DNA of 64,000 nucleotides, taken from positions 682,001 to 746,000 of the forward strand of contig NZ_CP012546.1 in assembly GCF_002021925.1 (NCBI RefSeq), written 5' to 3'. The notes beneath the pieces were generated by a model, which made no database searches, had not been told where the DNA came from, and saw only the letters and a program-made list of their open reading frames with translations. The translations under genes were made by a program, and so were the position numbers. Shown piece by piece: positions 26,805 to 34,782 of this stretch (within the stretch, counting starts at the first letter, position 1; each line of letters opens with the position of its first letter). The DNA comes from Campylobacter pinnipediorum subsp. pinnipediorum (GTDB lineage: Bacteria; Campylobacterota; Campylobacteria; Campylobacterales; Campylobacteraceae).

Positions 26805-27292
26805 AAAAAATTTATTTTATGAGACATGCAAAAGCTGTTGAAACAAATTCTGATAAAGATTTTAAAAGAGCTATTAACGATAGGGGTAAAAAAGATATAA
26901 AACTTATAGCAAAGGCACTTAAAAAACACGACATAGCTTTTGATTTGGTTGTGTCTAGTGATGCTATTAGATGTAAACAAACTGTAAAAGAGCTTTTTAA
27001 TGAGATGGATATAAAAAAAGATGTAAAGTATAAAAAAAGATTTTATACAGCAACTGCAAATTATATTTTTGAATTTATACAGAGTATAGATGATGATATA
27101 AAAAATGTGTTTTTAGTCCTTCACAATCCAGCAATAACTGAAATTTGTGAGTATATAAGTGATTCTAGTATAGGAAATATGCCAACTTGTGGGGTTTTTG
27201 GTATAGAGTTTGAAGGTAAATTTTCAGACATAAAAAAAGATGAGGTTGGGGTGCTATTTTTTGAATATCCAAAGAGATATAGAGGAAAATAA
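26801..27292 (+). CDS. SixA-type histidine phosphatase
   Basis: This 163-residue member of the histidine phosphatase superfamily starts MKKIYFMRHAKAV with the catalytic RHG-like motif RHA. VSSDAIRCKQT follows (second Arg region), and later VLHNPAITEICEY gives the second catalytic His in the HNP form. That is the SixA pattern, and SixA removes phosphate from phosphohistidine of HPt or PTS proteins. Campylobacter has few HPt domains, so the natural substrate is unclear. It is coupled to the DUF455 gene by an ATGA overlap and followed by a decayed gene. Confidence 0.85.
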   Translation: MKKIYFMRHAKAVETNSDKDFKRAINDRGKKDIKLIAKALKKHDIAFDLVVSSDAIRCKQTVKELFNEMDIKKDVKYKKRFYTATANYIFEFIQSIDDDIKNVFLVLHNPAITEICEYISDSSIGNMPTCGVFGIEFEGKFSDIKKDEVGVLFFEYPKRYRGK

Positions 27293-27321
27293 ATATTTTT
27301 TAACACATACTATTAGCTTTA

Positions 27322-27625
27322 GTAACTACTATTTTTGCTTCAAAATTTGATGATTTTAAAAAAGCCTGTAATTTGGGCGATAGTAAGAGTTGCACTATCT
27401 TAAGTATTTTTCTATCAAAATGGTCAAGGAGTTAAACAATTATATTCTAAGGCTATAGGATATTCTAACAAAGCTTGCGATTTCTGTGAAGTTAGTGGTT
27501 GTTTTATCTTAGGTGCTATGACAAAGGTATAAAAACAATCATACCATAAAGCCATAAAATATTATGATAAAGGTTGTGATTTAGGTAGCGAAGCTGGTTG
27601 TAAATTTTATACTGTTTTAAATTAA
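27322..27625 (+). pseudogene. Decayed cysteine-rich Sel1-repeat (Hcp-like) protein
   Basis: Pieces of Sel1-like repeats are readable in shifted frames. The first is FKKACNLGDSKSCTILS (27350-27400), which then runs into a stop. A second frame reads YQNGQGVKQLYSKAIGYSNK, then ACDFCEVSGCFILGAM, and meets TAA. The same frame then resumes with YHKAIKYYDKGCDLGSEAGC and ends at 27625. The repeated pattern of KAC-x-LG and GC spaced about 8 residues apart is that of Helicobacter/Campylobacter Hcp-like beta-lactamase-fold repeat proteins. At least one frameshift (near 27410) and one internal stop (near 27532) make it non-functional. The remaining gap to 27934 holds nothing I can recognise. Confidence 0.8.
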
Positions 27626-27934
27626 AGACCATTAATATATAAATAGTGTTTTAAATAATTTTAATTAAGATTCTTTAACTTGCATTTTATTATCTTTATA
27701 AACTATAATTAATATTATTTTGTGCTAATGAATTTATTGTAATTTAACTATGTATTAGGTTGGATTAGCTTTTTTAATAAATTATTTACCACGAGTTTTT
27801 AAAAAATGTGTCTTGTAAGGAAGGTTAAATCATATACAAAAGTCTATAATGAATCGCCTTTATATTAAATTGCAAATCTTTTAAATTTCATAGATAATAT
27901 CAAATTTATTTATTTAAAATAAACAATAAATACC

Positions 27935-29272
27935 TTATTTTCCTAAACAAAAATTAGAAAACATCTCATCAAGCAATTCTGAATATTCAACCGGTTTTGT
28001 TATATCTGCTATATTTTTTATAGCTTTATTTAGCTCGTAAGCAAAAAGTTCTAACTCATTATCTTGCATTAATTCTAAGCCATTTTTTAGTGCCATACTT
28101 GCATTTGCACAAGCATTTATTTGAGAAACAGAGCTTAACATTAGTTCACCTGTATCTTGGTTATTTAAAAAGTTATTTAATGTGCTTAAAATTTCATCCA
28201 CACTGTTGTTTGCTGATATTTTTATAGGATCTTTTAAATCCAAATCAAACTTAATATCTAAATCAATCTTGTTTAATATAAAAAATATCTGTTTGTCTGA
28301 GTTATTTATAAGTTTGATTATCTGCTTATCTTGCTCAGTTGCTTTGCTTGATGCATCAAAAACAGCTAGTATTATATCGGCTTCTTTTATTGCTCTTAAG
28401 GTATAGCTTATTCCTATTTCTTCTATAGCTCCTGTATTCTCTCTTATTCCAGCTGTGTCTATTATTTTTATTATATGAGTTCCTATTTTTAGCTCTTCTT
28501 CTATTGTATCTCTTGTCGTTCCAGCTTCGTTTGAGACTATTGCTCTTTCATATTTTAAAAGTGAATTTAATATAGAACTTTTTCCAACATTTGGTTTTCC
28601 GACTATTGCTATTTTAAAACCATCTATAAGGCCACTTCTTTGTTTGCTTATCTGGACTATTTTATCAAGACTTTGGCTATTTTTTACAAGCATTTGCTTT
28701 ATTTGAATTATTATATCTTCCGGTAGATCATCATCAGCATAGTCTATACTTGTTTCTACATATGCTAGAGTTTTTATAAGATCAAGTCTTATATTTTCAA
28801 CATATTCTTTTAATTCGCCTTTCATCTGTCTAGCTAGTATTTTAACAGCACTTTGACTTCTTGCATTTATCATAGCACTTATCGCATTTGCTTTTAGTAG
28901 GTCTATTTTATCGTTTAAAAAAGCTCTTTTGCTAAACTCGCCAGGGTTTGCTAACCTAGCTCCAGCTTTTATAAGTTCATTTAAAAGCATATCTGTTATG
29001 GTAAATCCACCGTGAATTTGAAACTCAACTATATCTTCGCCAGTAAAACTATTTGGAGCTTTAAAGTATATAATTAACCCCTCATCCATAAAGGAGTTAT
29101 CTAATGAATAAATTTTGCATAAAGTTGCATATCTAGGAGTCAGCTCATCTTTTTTTATCAGCTTTTTTGCGATTTTTAAAGAGTCAAAACCGCTCATTCT
29201 TATTATGCTTACAGAGCCGGCTCCGTGTGCTGTTGCTGTTGCAACTATTGTATCATTTTTTAATGAAGTCAT
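27935..29272 (-). CDS. mnmE: tRNA modification GTPase MnmE
   Basis: MnmE with MnmG places cmnm5 groups on U34 of tRNAs reading two-codon boxes. The 445-residue protein has the folate-binding N-terminal domain (DTIVATATAHGAGSVSIIRM, then FTGEDIVEFQIHGG and NPGEFSKRAFLNDKIDL), a helical domain, and the inserted G domain with G1 GKPNVGKSS, G3 DTAGIREN and G4 NKID. The essential C-terminal CxGK is present as FCLGK. The ATG at 29272 lies inside the end of khpB (20-nt overlap) without a clear Shine-Dalgarno, so coupling to khpB is likely. It ends the rpmH-rnpA-yidD-yidC-khpB-mnmE cluster, a classic bacterial order. Confidence 0.97.
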   Translation of the reverse strand: MTSLKNDTIVATATAHGAGSVSIIRMSGFDSLKIAKKLIKKDELTPRYATLCKIYSLDNSFMDEGLIIYFKAPNSFTGEDIVEFQIHGGFTITDMLLNELIKAGARLANPGEFSKRAFLNDKIDLLKANAISAMINARSQSAVKILARQMKGELKEYVENIRLDLIKTLAYVETSIDYADDDLPEDIIIQIKQMLVKNSQSLDKIVQISKQRSGLIDGFKIAIVGKPNVGKSSILNSLLKYERAIVSNEAGTTRDTIEEELKIGTHIIKIIDTAGIRENTGAIEEIGISYTLRAIKEADIILAVFDASSKATEQDKQIIKLINNSDKQIFFILNKIDLDIKFDLDLKDPIKISANNSVDEILSTLNNFLNNQDTGELMLSSVSQINACANASMALKNGLELMQDNELELFAYELNKAIKNIADITKPVEYSELLDEMFSNFCLGK

Positions 29273-30119
29273 TTACTATAACAAACTTATCATTTCCATT
29301 GGTTTTAATGCCAACATATTTATCTGGAAATTTCTCTCTCAATTTAGAAACAGCAATTTTTACAAGGACTCCATCAAGTGGTTTTGTTTGAGCTTTTCCA
29401 TTTGTTTGAACTCTTTGTATTATATTGCTTAGATATTGATCCATTGTATTTTCTTGATTTTTTAAAAACTCAGCTATTTCAAGTCTTATTGATAAATTGT
29501 ATTTAAGGTTAAGCCAATTATGAATCAAATAAGATATAGCTTTATATCTATATCCTTCTTTGCCTATAAGTAAAGCCGCATCCTCTCCATCAAGTTCGAT
29601 TAATACACAATCATCCGAATACTTGCTAACTTCAATTTTATCTATTTTAAAGAAGCTAGAAGCAAAAAGTTTTACTAGACCAGCTTTGATTTCAGGTAAA
29701 ATTTTGTCAAAATCAATATTTTGTTGAGATTTGTTTTGCTTAGATTCTGCTTGATTTTGTGTTTTTTCTTGCTTTTTCTTATTATTTTCTTCTTTATCTA
29801 AACGCTTTATTATATAGTCTTGTTTTGGTTCATTTTGTTTTTCTATATTTGTTGGTTCAGATTTTTTATCATTTTGATTTTTTTTATTTTTATTTCTTTT
29901 TTTATTTTTTTCATTAGAGTCTTTTTGCTCATTTTTTGGCTTAGGTATATTTACAGTTTTTTCATTATTAGCTTCTATGATTGCATTTTTTTTAAAAAAC
30001 CCTAAAAAACCATTACTAGGGTGTTGTATAACTTTTATATCAAGTTCTGTTACGGAGCAATTTAACTTTTCTGCTGCTTTTTGAAAAGCTTCTTGTAAAT
30101 TTTGTGCTTCTATACGCAT
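29253..30119 (-). CDS. khpB: RNA-binding protein KhpB (Jag)
   Basis: This is a 288-residue Jag/KhpB protein. The N-terminal Jag domain (about 1-52) reads MRIEAQNLQEAFQKAAEKL and ends at GFLGFFKKNAIIEA. A long Lys/Asn/Gln-rich, probably disordered linker follows (about 55-140). The KH domain then carries LIGKEGYRYKAISYLIHNW (about 184-202), and an R3H-like C-terminal part contains KPLDGVLVKIAVSKLREKF. The usual R3H Arg-x3-His is not clearly conserved. KhpB binds RNA, often with KhpA, and is linked to cell elongation in Gram-positives; its role in Campylobacter is unknown to me. It lies 2 nt downstream of yidC and overlaps mnmE. Confidence 0.88.
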   Translation of the reverse strand: MRIEAQNLQEAFQKAAEKLNCSVTELDIKVIQHPSNGFLGFFKKNAIIEANNEKTVNIPKPKNEQKDSNEKNKKRNKNKKNQNDKKSEPTNIEKQNEPKQDYIIKRLDKEENNKKKQEKTQNQAESKQNKSQQNIDFDKILPEIKAGLVKLFASSFFKIDKIEVSKYSDDCVLIELDGEDAALLIGKEGYRYKAISYLIHNWLNLKYNLSIRLEIAEFLKNQENTMDQYLSNIIQRVQTNGKAQTKPLDGVLVKIAVSKLREKFPDKYVGIKTNGNDKFVIVNDFIKK

Positions 30120-30121
30120 TA

Positions 30122-31696
30122 TTATTTTACCTCTGCACTCTTATTTTTTTGCTTTTCAAATAGTCTATTTACGAAAGATTGTTGAGCTACAGAGAACAAG
30201 TTGTTTATAAACCAATAAAGTGTAAGTCCTGCTGGGAATGAAACAAAAAATACCGTAAATATAAGTGGTAAAAATTTCATTATCTTTTCTTGCATTGGAT
30301 CATTAAATGTTGTCGGTGTAAGCTTTTGTTGTAAAAACATTGTAGCACCCATTAAGATAGGTAGTATGAAATACGGATCCATTACAGAAAGATCGTGTAT
30401 CCAAAAAATCCAAGGAGCCGCTTTAAGTTCTATTGCGTTTAGTAAGACTCTGTATATAGCAAAAAATATAGGTATTTGCATAAGTATAGGTAGACAACCA
30501 CCCATAGGATTTGCATTATGCTTTTTATAAAGTTCCATCATGTGTGTATTTAGTTTTTGTGGATCGCCTTTATATTTTGCTTGAAGCTCTTTCATTTTTG
30601 GTGCAATCTCTTTTATTTTATTCATAGAAACCATACCTTTGTATGTAAGAGGGAATAAAATTATTCTTATAGAAATTGTTAAAACAACGATAGCCCAACC
30701 CCAATTTCCTATGTGTGTATGCAAGAAATTTAAGAAGCTAAACATTGGTTTTGCTATAAATGTAAACCAACCATATTCTATGATATCTGTTAGTCTTTTA
30801 TCTATGCTTTTTAAGACATCGTGATCTTTTGGTCCTATATAGGCTTTTGTTTTAAAATCACCATTTTGTTTTATGAATACAAGTGCATTTTTATTTTCAT
30901 CTGTACTCATAACAACATTTAGTGGTTTTTCAAAAGAGAAAAATAAAGATGTGTAGTATCTGTCAGAAGCAGCTGCTATATCTACATTGTTAAATTTTTC
31001 ATTTCCATCAAGATCATCATCTTTTAAGACAGTTATTTTATCATCTGTATGTCTTAACAATGCACCATGAACTGTCAGTGTGTCTATTGCAATACTTGGT
31101 CTTAAGCCAGTGGTTATAAAATAATCAATATTTTTACTTGTAGAAACTTCTATATCGTATGTTCCATTTTTAAAAAAAGTTATTTTCTTGTTTAGAGTGA
31201 AATCTCCCAAGTCTTGTTGTAAATTTATTATTTTTGAATCATTTGTTATATTTACTTCATTAATATCTGTTGTGTATTTATTTTTAAATGCAAGTTGATT
31301 TACTTTTTCATCACTAAATCTAATCTCTAAAGGCATTAGTGACTCACTTACAAGTTGTATTCTCTTTTCATCTTCGGTTTGATATTTATCTTCATTTAGA
31401 TAAAATTTGCTAAGTCTTCCTAGACTATCTATGTGTGCTTCAAATTTATCTGATTTTACTTTTACAAGAATTTCATTACTTGTGTTTGGCTTTGAATTTA
31501 TTATTTGATCATTTGTGCTTTCAATTTCTTTTTTTGCAAAGTTATTTTTTTGCTCTATATTTGAAGTTGTTTTTGTGCTTATGTTATTATCTTGTATCGG
31601 TTGTTTTGGTATGAAAAAAAAGTCGTAAGCGATAAAAAAGACAAATGAAAATATTGTCGCTAATAAGACCCTTTTTTGTGTTGATAATTTATCCAT
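30122..31696 (-). CDS. yidC: Membrane protein insertase YidC
   Basis: YidC inserts proteins into the inner membrane alone or with SecYEG. The 524-residue Gram-negative type has an N-terminal membrane segment (TQKRVLLATIFSFVFFIAYDFF), a large periplasmic domain (about 55-315), and the conserved five-helix core starting near FLNFLHTHIGNWGWAIVVLT. The hydrophilic-groove Arg is in SIRIILFPLTYKGMVSM. NPMGGCLPILMQIPIFFAIY and FPAGLTLYWFINNLFSVAQQ are family signatures. It follows yidD and precedes khpB in the usual rpmH-rnpA-yidD-yidC order. It is complete and ordinary. Confidence 0.97.
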   Translation of the reverse strand: MDKLSTQKRVLLATIFSFVFFIAYDFFFIPKQPIQDNNISTKTTSNIEQKNNFAKKEIESTNDQIINSKPNTSNEILVKVKSDKFEAHIDSLGRLSKFYLNEDKYQTEDEKRIQLVSESLMPLEIRFSDEKVNQLAFKNKYTTDINEVNITNDSKIINLQQDLGDFTLNKKITFFKNGTYDIEVSTSKNIDYFITTGLRPSIAIDTLTVHGALLRHTDDKITVLKDDDLDGNEKFNNVDIAAASDRYYTSLFFSFEKPLNVVMSTDENKNALVFIKQNGDFKTKAYIGPKDHDVLKSIDKRLTDIIEYGWFTFIAKPMFSFLNFLHTHIGNWGWAIVVLTISIRIILFPLTYKGMVSMNKIKEIAPKMKELQAKYKGDPQKLNTHMMELYKKHNANPMGGCLPILMQIPIFFAIYRVLLNAIELKAAPWIFWIHDLSVMDPYFILPILMGATMFLQQKLTPTTFNDPMQEKIMKFLPLIFTVFFVSFPAGLTLYWFINNLFSVAQQSFVNRLFEKQKNKSAEVK

Positions 31697-31700
31697 AATT

Positions 31701-32030
31701 TCATATTCCCTTAAATTTTTTTATAACATAGAATTTGTCATCCTTAAATGGAACAAACCAAAAAATAATATTTATAGATTTTATTTTTTTAAAGACATAT
31801 AAAGTTTCAAAATTCTTACTAATAATAGGGTAATTAATACCACCTTTAAAAAATTGATTGCATTTTAAAATTCTCAGTGTAGAGTAGATAGTGGCTAAGA
31901 AAAAATTGTTATTTTTAAATTGCCAAATTGTGTATTCTGAACAAGTCGGATAATATCTACAAGAAGCAGGAGTAAATTTAGATATGTATTTTTGATAAAA
32001 ATTAATCATAAAAATAACAATACTGTTCAC
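31701..32030 (-). CDS. yidD: Membrane protein insertion efficiency factor YidD
   Basis: This is a 109-residue YidD (DUF37) protein that assists YidC. The core signature INFYQKYISKFTPASCRYYP followed by TCSEYTIWQF is clear, with NQFFKGGINYP later. I choose the GTG at 32030, which overlaps the rnpA stop as GTGA and has AGGG about 8 nt upstream. The frame is open further up to 32060, but those codons lie inside rnpA. An ATG at 32009, just before INFYQ, is another possible start. The C-terminal tail (about 70-109) is longer than in many homologues. It sits between rnpA and yidC as expected. Confidence 0.88.
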   Translation of the reverse strand: MNSIVIFMINFYQKYISKFTPASCRYYPTCSEYTIWQFKNNNFFLATIYSTLRILKCNQFFKGGINYPIISKNFETLYVFKKIKSINIIFWFVPFKDDKFYVIKKFKGI

Positions 32031-32362
32031 TTTAAACACCCTAATTTCTTTAGCGACCACTTTAAATTTTTATTAATATCATTAAAAGATATTTTATCTA
32101 CGCCAGATTTTGCTATTAAAATATAGGTTCCGTCTTTTAGATTTGAAGATGCATTTATAAATGCTGATTTTAATAGTCTTTTACATCTGTTTCTTATGAC
32201 GGCTTTACCTACTTTTTTGCTGGCCACAACTGCCATTTTGTTTTCCTGAGAAGGTCTATAAAAAAGAATACAGGACTCGCAGTGCCATTTTTTAGCATCT
32301 TTATAAACCAAAGAAAATTCTTTTGAGTCGCCTATAGACTCAAAACCAACTAGACTGCCAAT
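32027..32362 (-). CDS. rnpA: RNase P protein component (probable ATT start)
   Basis: RnpA is the protein subunit of RNase P, which trims tRNA 5' leaders. The core [34 protein letters not shown] and [19 protein letters not shown] are typical. The first canonical start in frame is a TTG at 32311. It would remove [12 protein letters not shown], including the conserved Phe near the N terminus, and leave 94 aa against about 108 in C. jejuni. The frame is open upstream to within rpmH but contains no ATG, GTG or TTG. An ATT at 32360-32362, preceded by AAGGA at 8 nt spacing, would give 111 aa. I therefore propose an ATT start overlapping the rpmH end. The identity is certain, the start is inferred. 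Confidence 0.75.
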   Translation of the reverse strand: MGSLVGFESIGDSKEFSLVYKDAKKWHCESCILFYRPSQENKMAVVASKKVGKAVIRNRCKRLLKSAFINASSNLKDGTYILIAKSGVDKISFNDINKNLKWSLKKLGCLK

Positions 32363-32484
32363 CTTCTTCTTCCTTTTGCGCGTCTAGCATTTAAAATTTT
32401 GCGACCATTTTTTGTTTTCATTCTAAGACGAAAACCATGAGTTCTTTTCTTAGGTGTTTTATGAGGTTGATAAGTTCTTTTCAT
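32350..32484 (-). CDS. rpmH: 50S ribosomal protein L34
   Basis: A 44-residue protein starting [19 protein letters not shown] and ending [11 protein letters not shown], the universal L34 sequence. The ATG at 32484 is preceded by AAGGA. It heads the rpmH-rnpA-yidD-yidC cluster and carries the proposed ribosome-binding site and ATT start of rnpA within its last codons. A promoter with the motif shared with tRNA-Gly lies at 32508-32526. dnaA, often next to this cluster in other bacteria, is not here. Confidence 0.97.
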   Translation of the reverse strand: MKRTYQPHKTPKKRTHGFRLRMKTKNGRKILNARRAKGRRRLAV

Positions 32485-32507
32485 ACTAATCCTTAAAATT
32501 TAATGTA

Positions 32508-32526
32508 AAAGCGTGATTTTATCAAA
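32508..32526 (-). promoter_or_regulatory. Promoter of the rpmH operon (19-nt motif shared with tRNA-Gly)
   Basis: The minus strand carries TTTGATAAAATCACGCTTT, identical over 19 bases to the sequence before tRNA-Gly (23413-23431). TGATAAAAT fits an extended -10, and CACGC is a GC-rich discriminator of the kind associated with growth-rate control. The rpmH ATG is 24 bases downstream. Confidence 0.65.
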
Positions 32527-32573
32527 GCAATACTTAAAAAGCTTTGAATAGCTAAATTTAATCAAAAATTAAC

Positions 32574-32579
32574 TATAAT
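32574..32579 (+). promoter_or_regulatory. -10 box directly before the UDG-like gene
   Basis: TATAAT at 32574-32579 ends 7 bases before the ATG at 32587. If used, transcription would start at or within a base of the ATG, giving a leaderless mRNA. No Shine-Dalgarno is present in the 7-base gap. Confidence 0.5.
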
Positions 32580-32586
32580 TATATAC

Positions 32587-33207
32587 ATGAATGATAATGA
32601 TTTAAAAAAATTATATTTTTTAAAAGCTATTGGGTATAATTTTGTAGGAAAAAAAGATTTAAAAAGCACTTCATGTTATTGTTTTGATAGTTTTGATAAA
32701 TTAAATAATCAAATTATAAATTGCAACCTTTGTTGTTTAAAAAATTATTCGGTAAAATCATATACTGGTTTTGGTAATATTAATTCAAAAATAACATTCG
32801 TTATGTTAGAACCAAATTTAAATACTAATATTATGGATAATTTTTTGGAGTTATTAAGAAAATATCTTAAATTTTCAGAGAGAGATTTTTATATAAGCTA
32901 TTTATTGCATTGCAAAAAACAAATGAGTTTAGATTTGTCTGATTGTTTTTTAAAATGCAGACCGTATTTGGATGAAGAAATGAATTTTATTAATCCTAAA
33001 ATTATTGTGGCTTTAGGTGAAGATGTTTTTTTGAATTTGTATATTCAAAATGCAAAAAATAGCTCTTTTGAAAGTTTAAGAGGTAGTTTTTTAAAGTTTG
33101 GAAATGCTTTTTTGATGGCAACATATTCTTTGGATAAAATAATTAAAAATCCAAGTCTACAAGCAAATTTTATAAACGATTTAAATAAAATAAAGGACGT
33201 TTTATGA
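32587..33207 (+). CDS. Uracil-DNA-glycosylase-like Fe-S protein, catalytic motifs lost
   Basis: The 206-residue protein resembles family 4 uracil-DNA glycosylases. The four [4Fe-4S] cysteines appear conserved as C46-x2-C49 and C109-x14-C124 (the latter before RPYL), and KIIVALGEDVF and RNP-like KNPSLQANFINDLNKI fit the fold. The two catalytic motifs are not recognisable: GEAPG is FVMLEPN (71-77) and the HPS motif is TYSLDKII (179-186). It may bind DNA or a damaged base without cutting, or have another role. I recall an annotated uracil-DNA glycosylase (Cj0963) with the same neighbours in C. jejuni. There is no Shine-Dalgarno, and the -10 is 7 nt before the ATG. Its stop overlaps the ATG of the next gene by 4 nt. 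Confidence 0.75.
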   Translation: MNDNDLKKLYFLKAIGYNFVGKKDLKSTSCYCFDSFDKLNNQIINCNLCCLKNYSVKSYTGFGNINSKITFVMLEPNLNTNIMDNFLELLRKYLKFSERDFYISYLLHCKKQMSLDLSDCFLKCRPYLDEEMNFINPKIIVALGEDVFLNLYIQNAKNSSFESLRGSFLKFGNAFLMATYSLDKIIKNPSLQANFINDLNKIKDVL

Positions 33208-34403
33208 AATACATACTGATTTTTTTTCTTTTCTTTTCTGTTTTTGCAAAAGAACAAAGAATGTCAGATATAAAACCTGTTACGATGTACTATATTGATT
33301 TAGAACCTGGTTTTTGTAATGATGATTGTTTGAATAAGCTTTTGCAACAGGATATGATAGCTAGTTTTTTAGCTCGTTTTGATAGGCTTAGGGTAACAAA
33401 TTTAGAGCTTTTGGATAAATATTTAAAAATATATTATTATACTCCAGATATGGTTTTAAATGATAATTTAAAAATAGCTATTATATTGCCACAAAAGATT
33501 ATAAAATCATATACTGATAGTGTTACCAAATCATTGATTTCTTATGTTTTAAAGTATGATTTAAATGTTGATTTGAAATTTATAAATAGTGATGATGAGA
33601 GTCCTAAAAATATTCAAAAAGCGCTGGATGAGGCTAGAAAAGATTCTATAAAATATTTTATAGCTCCATTGACCGCTAATGGAGTCATCTTAATAAATAA
33701 ACTAGCCTATCCAAATGAAACTTTCTTTTTTCCAAGTGTTCATTCATCACTTTTTAAGCTAAATAATCCAAATTTTATATTTGGAGGTGTGGATTATCAA
33801 GTTCAGATTAAATCACTTTTTGAATTTACTAATAATAAAATAAGTGCTTTTAGTGATGGAAGTTTTACTGGGAATTCTTTAAATAACTATGTAAAAAATA
33901 TATCTGAAAATAGTGTGTATGAAGTTCAAATGTTGGCTAAAAATATAAAACTTGAAGAGTATTTTAATAATTTTTCATATATTAATAACTCAAGTGTATT
34001 TTTAAATTTATCTCTCATTAAAGCATCGCTAATAGCAACGCAATTAAAAATTTTTGAAATAGAGCCATTTTCTTTATTAAGTACTCAAATAAACTATAAT
34101 CCAAAATTTTTGCAACTCGTAAAAAAAAGTGATAGGGAGAAATTTTATATCGCTAATTCAATTTTTCTTGATGATGATAGTTTAAATAGCGTCAATGCTT
34201 TATTTGGTATAGATTTAAGGTATAACTGGATTGGTTATTCATCTAGTGTAGGGCTTGATTATATATATAGTTTGGCTACTGGAAAAAATAGAAAATTTAA
34301 CCAAGAAATAATAGATAATCAGGTTGTGTATGATGTTGATATTTTAAAAACAGATGAATATAATTTTATCAAAACTAATGATTTGAGTGATTATAATTAT
34401 TAA
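33204..34403 (+). CDS. Exported protein of unknown function
   Basis: This 399-residue protein has a signal peptide (MKYILIFFLFFSVFA, cleavage after about 15). The remainder alternates alpha and beta segments like a periplasmic binding-protein fold (KIAIILPQKIIKSYTDSV, then DSIKYFIAPLTANGVI and TFFFPSVHSS), which recalls LppC/PBP1-type proteins without a recognised signature. One CNDDC cysteine pair lies near the N terminus (about 38-42). By position it matches the C. jejuni putative periplasmic protein Cj0964. It overlaps the upstream gene by 4 nt and its last 29 bases overlap the convergent thioesterase gene. I cannot assign a function. Confidence 0.75.
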   Translation: MKYILIFFLFFSVFAKEQRMSDIKPVTMYYIDLEPGFCNDDCLNKLLQQDMIASFLARFDRLRVTNLELLDKYLKIYYYTPDMVLNDNLKIAIILPQKIIKSYTDSVTKSLISYVLKYDLNVDLKFINSDDESPKNIQKALDEARKDSIKYFIAPLTANGVILINKLAYPNETFFFPSVHSSLFKLNNPNFIFGGVDYQVQIKSLFEFTNNKISAFSDGSFTGNSLNNYVKNISENSVYEVQMLAKNIKLEEYFNNFSYINNSSVFLNLSLIKASLIATQLKIFEIEPFSLLSTQINYNPKFLQLVKKSDREKFYIANSIFLDDDSLNSVNALFGIDLRYNWIGYSSSVGLDYIYSLATGKNRKFNQEIIDNQVVYDVDILKTDEYNFIKTNDLSDYNY

Positions 34404-34782
34404 AAAATAATGCAATTTCATCATTTATTTTTTTTGGTTTTAAATTTGAAACAAATGCGATAGTGATTTTTGCTTTAAACAATAAATCATCTTTTATATT
34501 TTTTTCAATATCTTCAATCCTATATATGCTCTGTTCTAAGACAGCACTTGCTTTTTTTACCTCTAAAATATTAGTCTTTACCTCTATCAAATCTCCTATA
34601 AAGGCAGGTTTTATGTATTTTGCTTCTATGCTTGAAACAACAAAAAAAGCATCTTTTGTAAATGGCTTTATAGATGATGAAAAAAACATTTCACTTCTTG
34701 CTCTATCGCAGTATTTTATATAATTTGCATGATATACAATCCCACCTGTATCTGTATCTTCATAGTATATTCTTATCTTCAT
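34375..34782 (-). CDS. Acyl-CoA thioesterase, hot-dog fold (YbgC-like)
   Basis: A 135-residue 4-hydroxybenzoyl-CoA thioesterase-family protein. The start MKIRIYYEDTDTGGIVYHANY followed by KYCDRARSEMF is the YbgC/4HBT signature, with the catalytic Asp in EDTDTGG and the His in VYHANY. It hydrolyses short or acyl-ACP/CoA thioesters, and the physiological substrate is unknown. It is the last gene of the leftward cluster from bamD. It overlaps the ThrE C-terminal gene by 4 nt and the convergent + strand gene by 29 nt. Confidence 0.9.
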   Translation of the reverse strand: MKIRIYYEDTDTGGIVYHANYIKYCDRARSEMFFSSSIKPFTKDAFFVVSSIEAKYIKPAFIGDLIEVKTNILEVKKASAVLEQSIYRIEDIEKNIKDDLLFKAKITIAFVSNLKPKKINDEIALFFNNYNHSNH

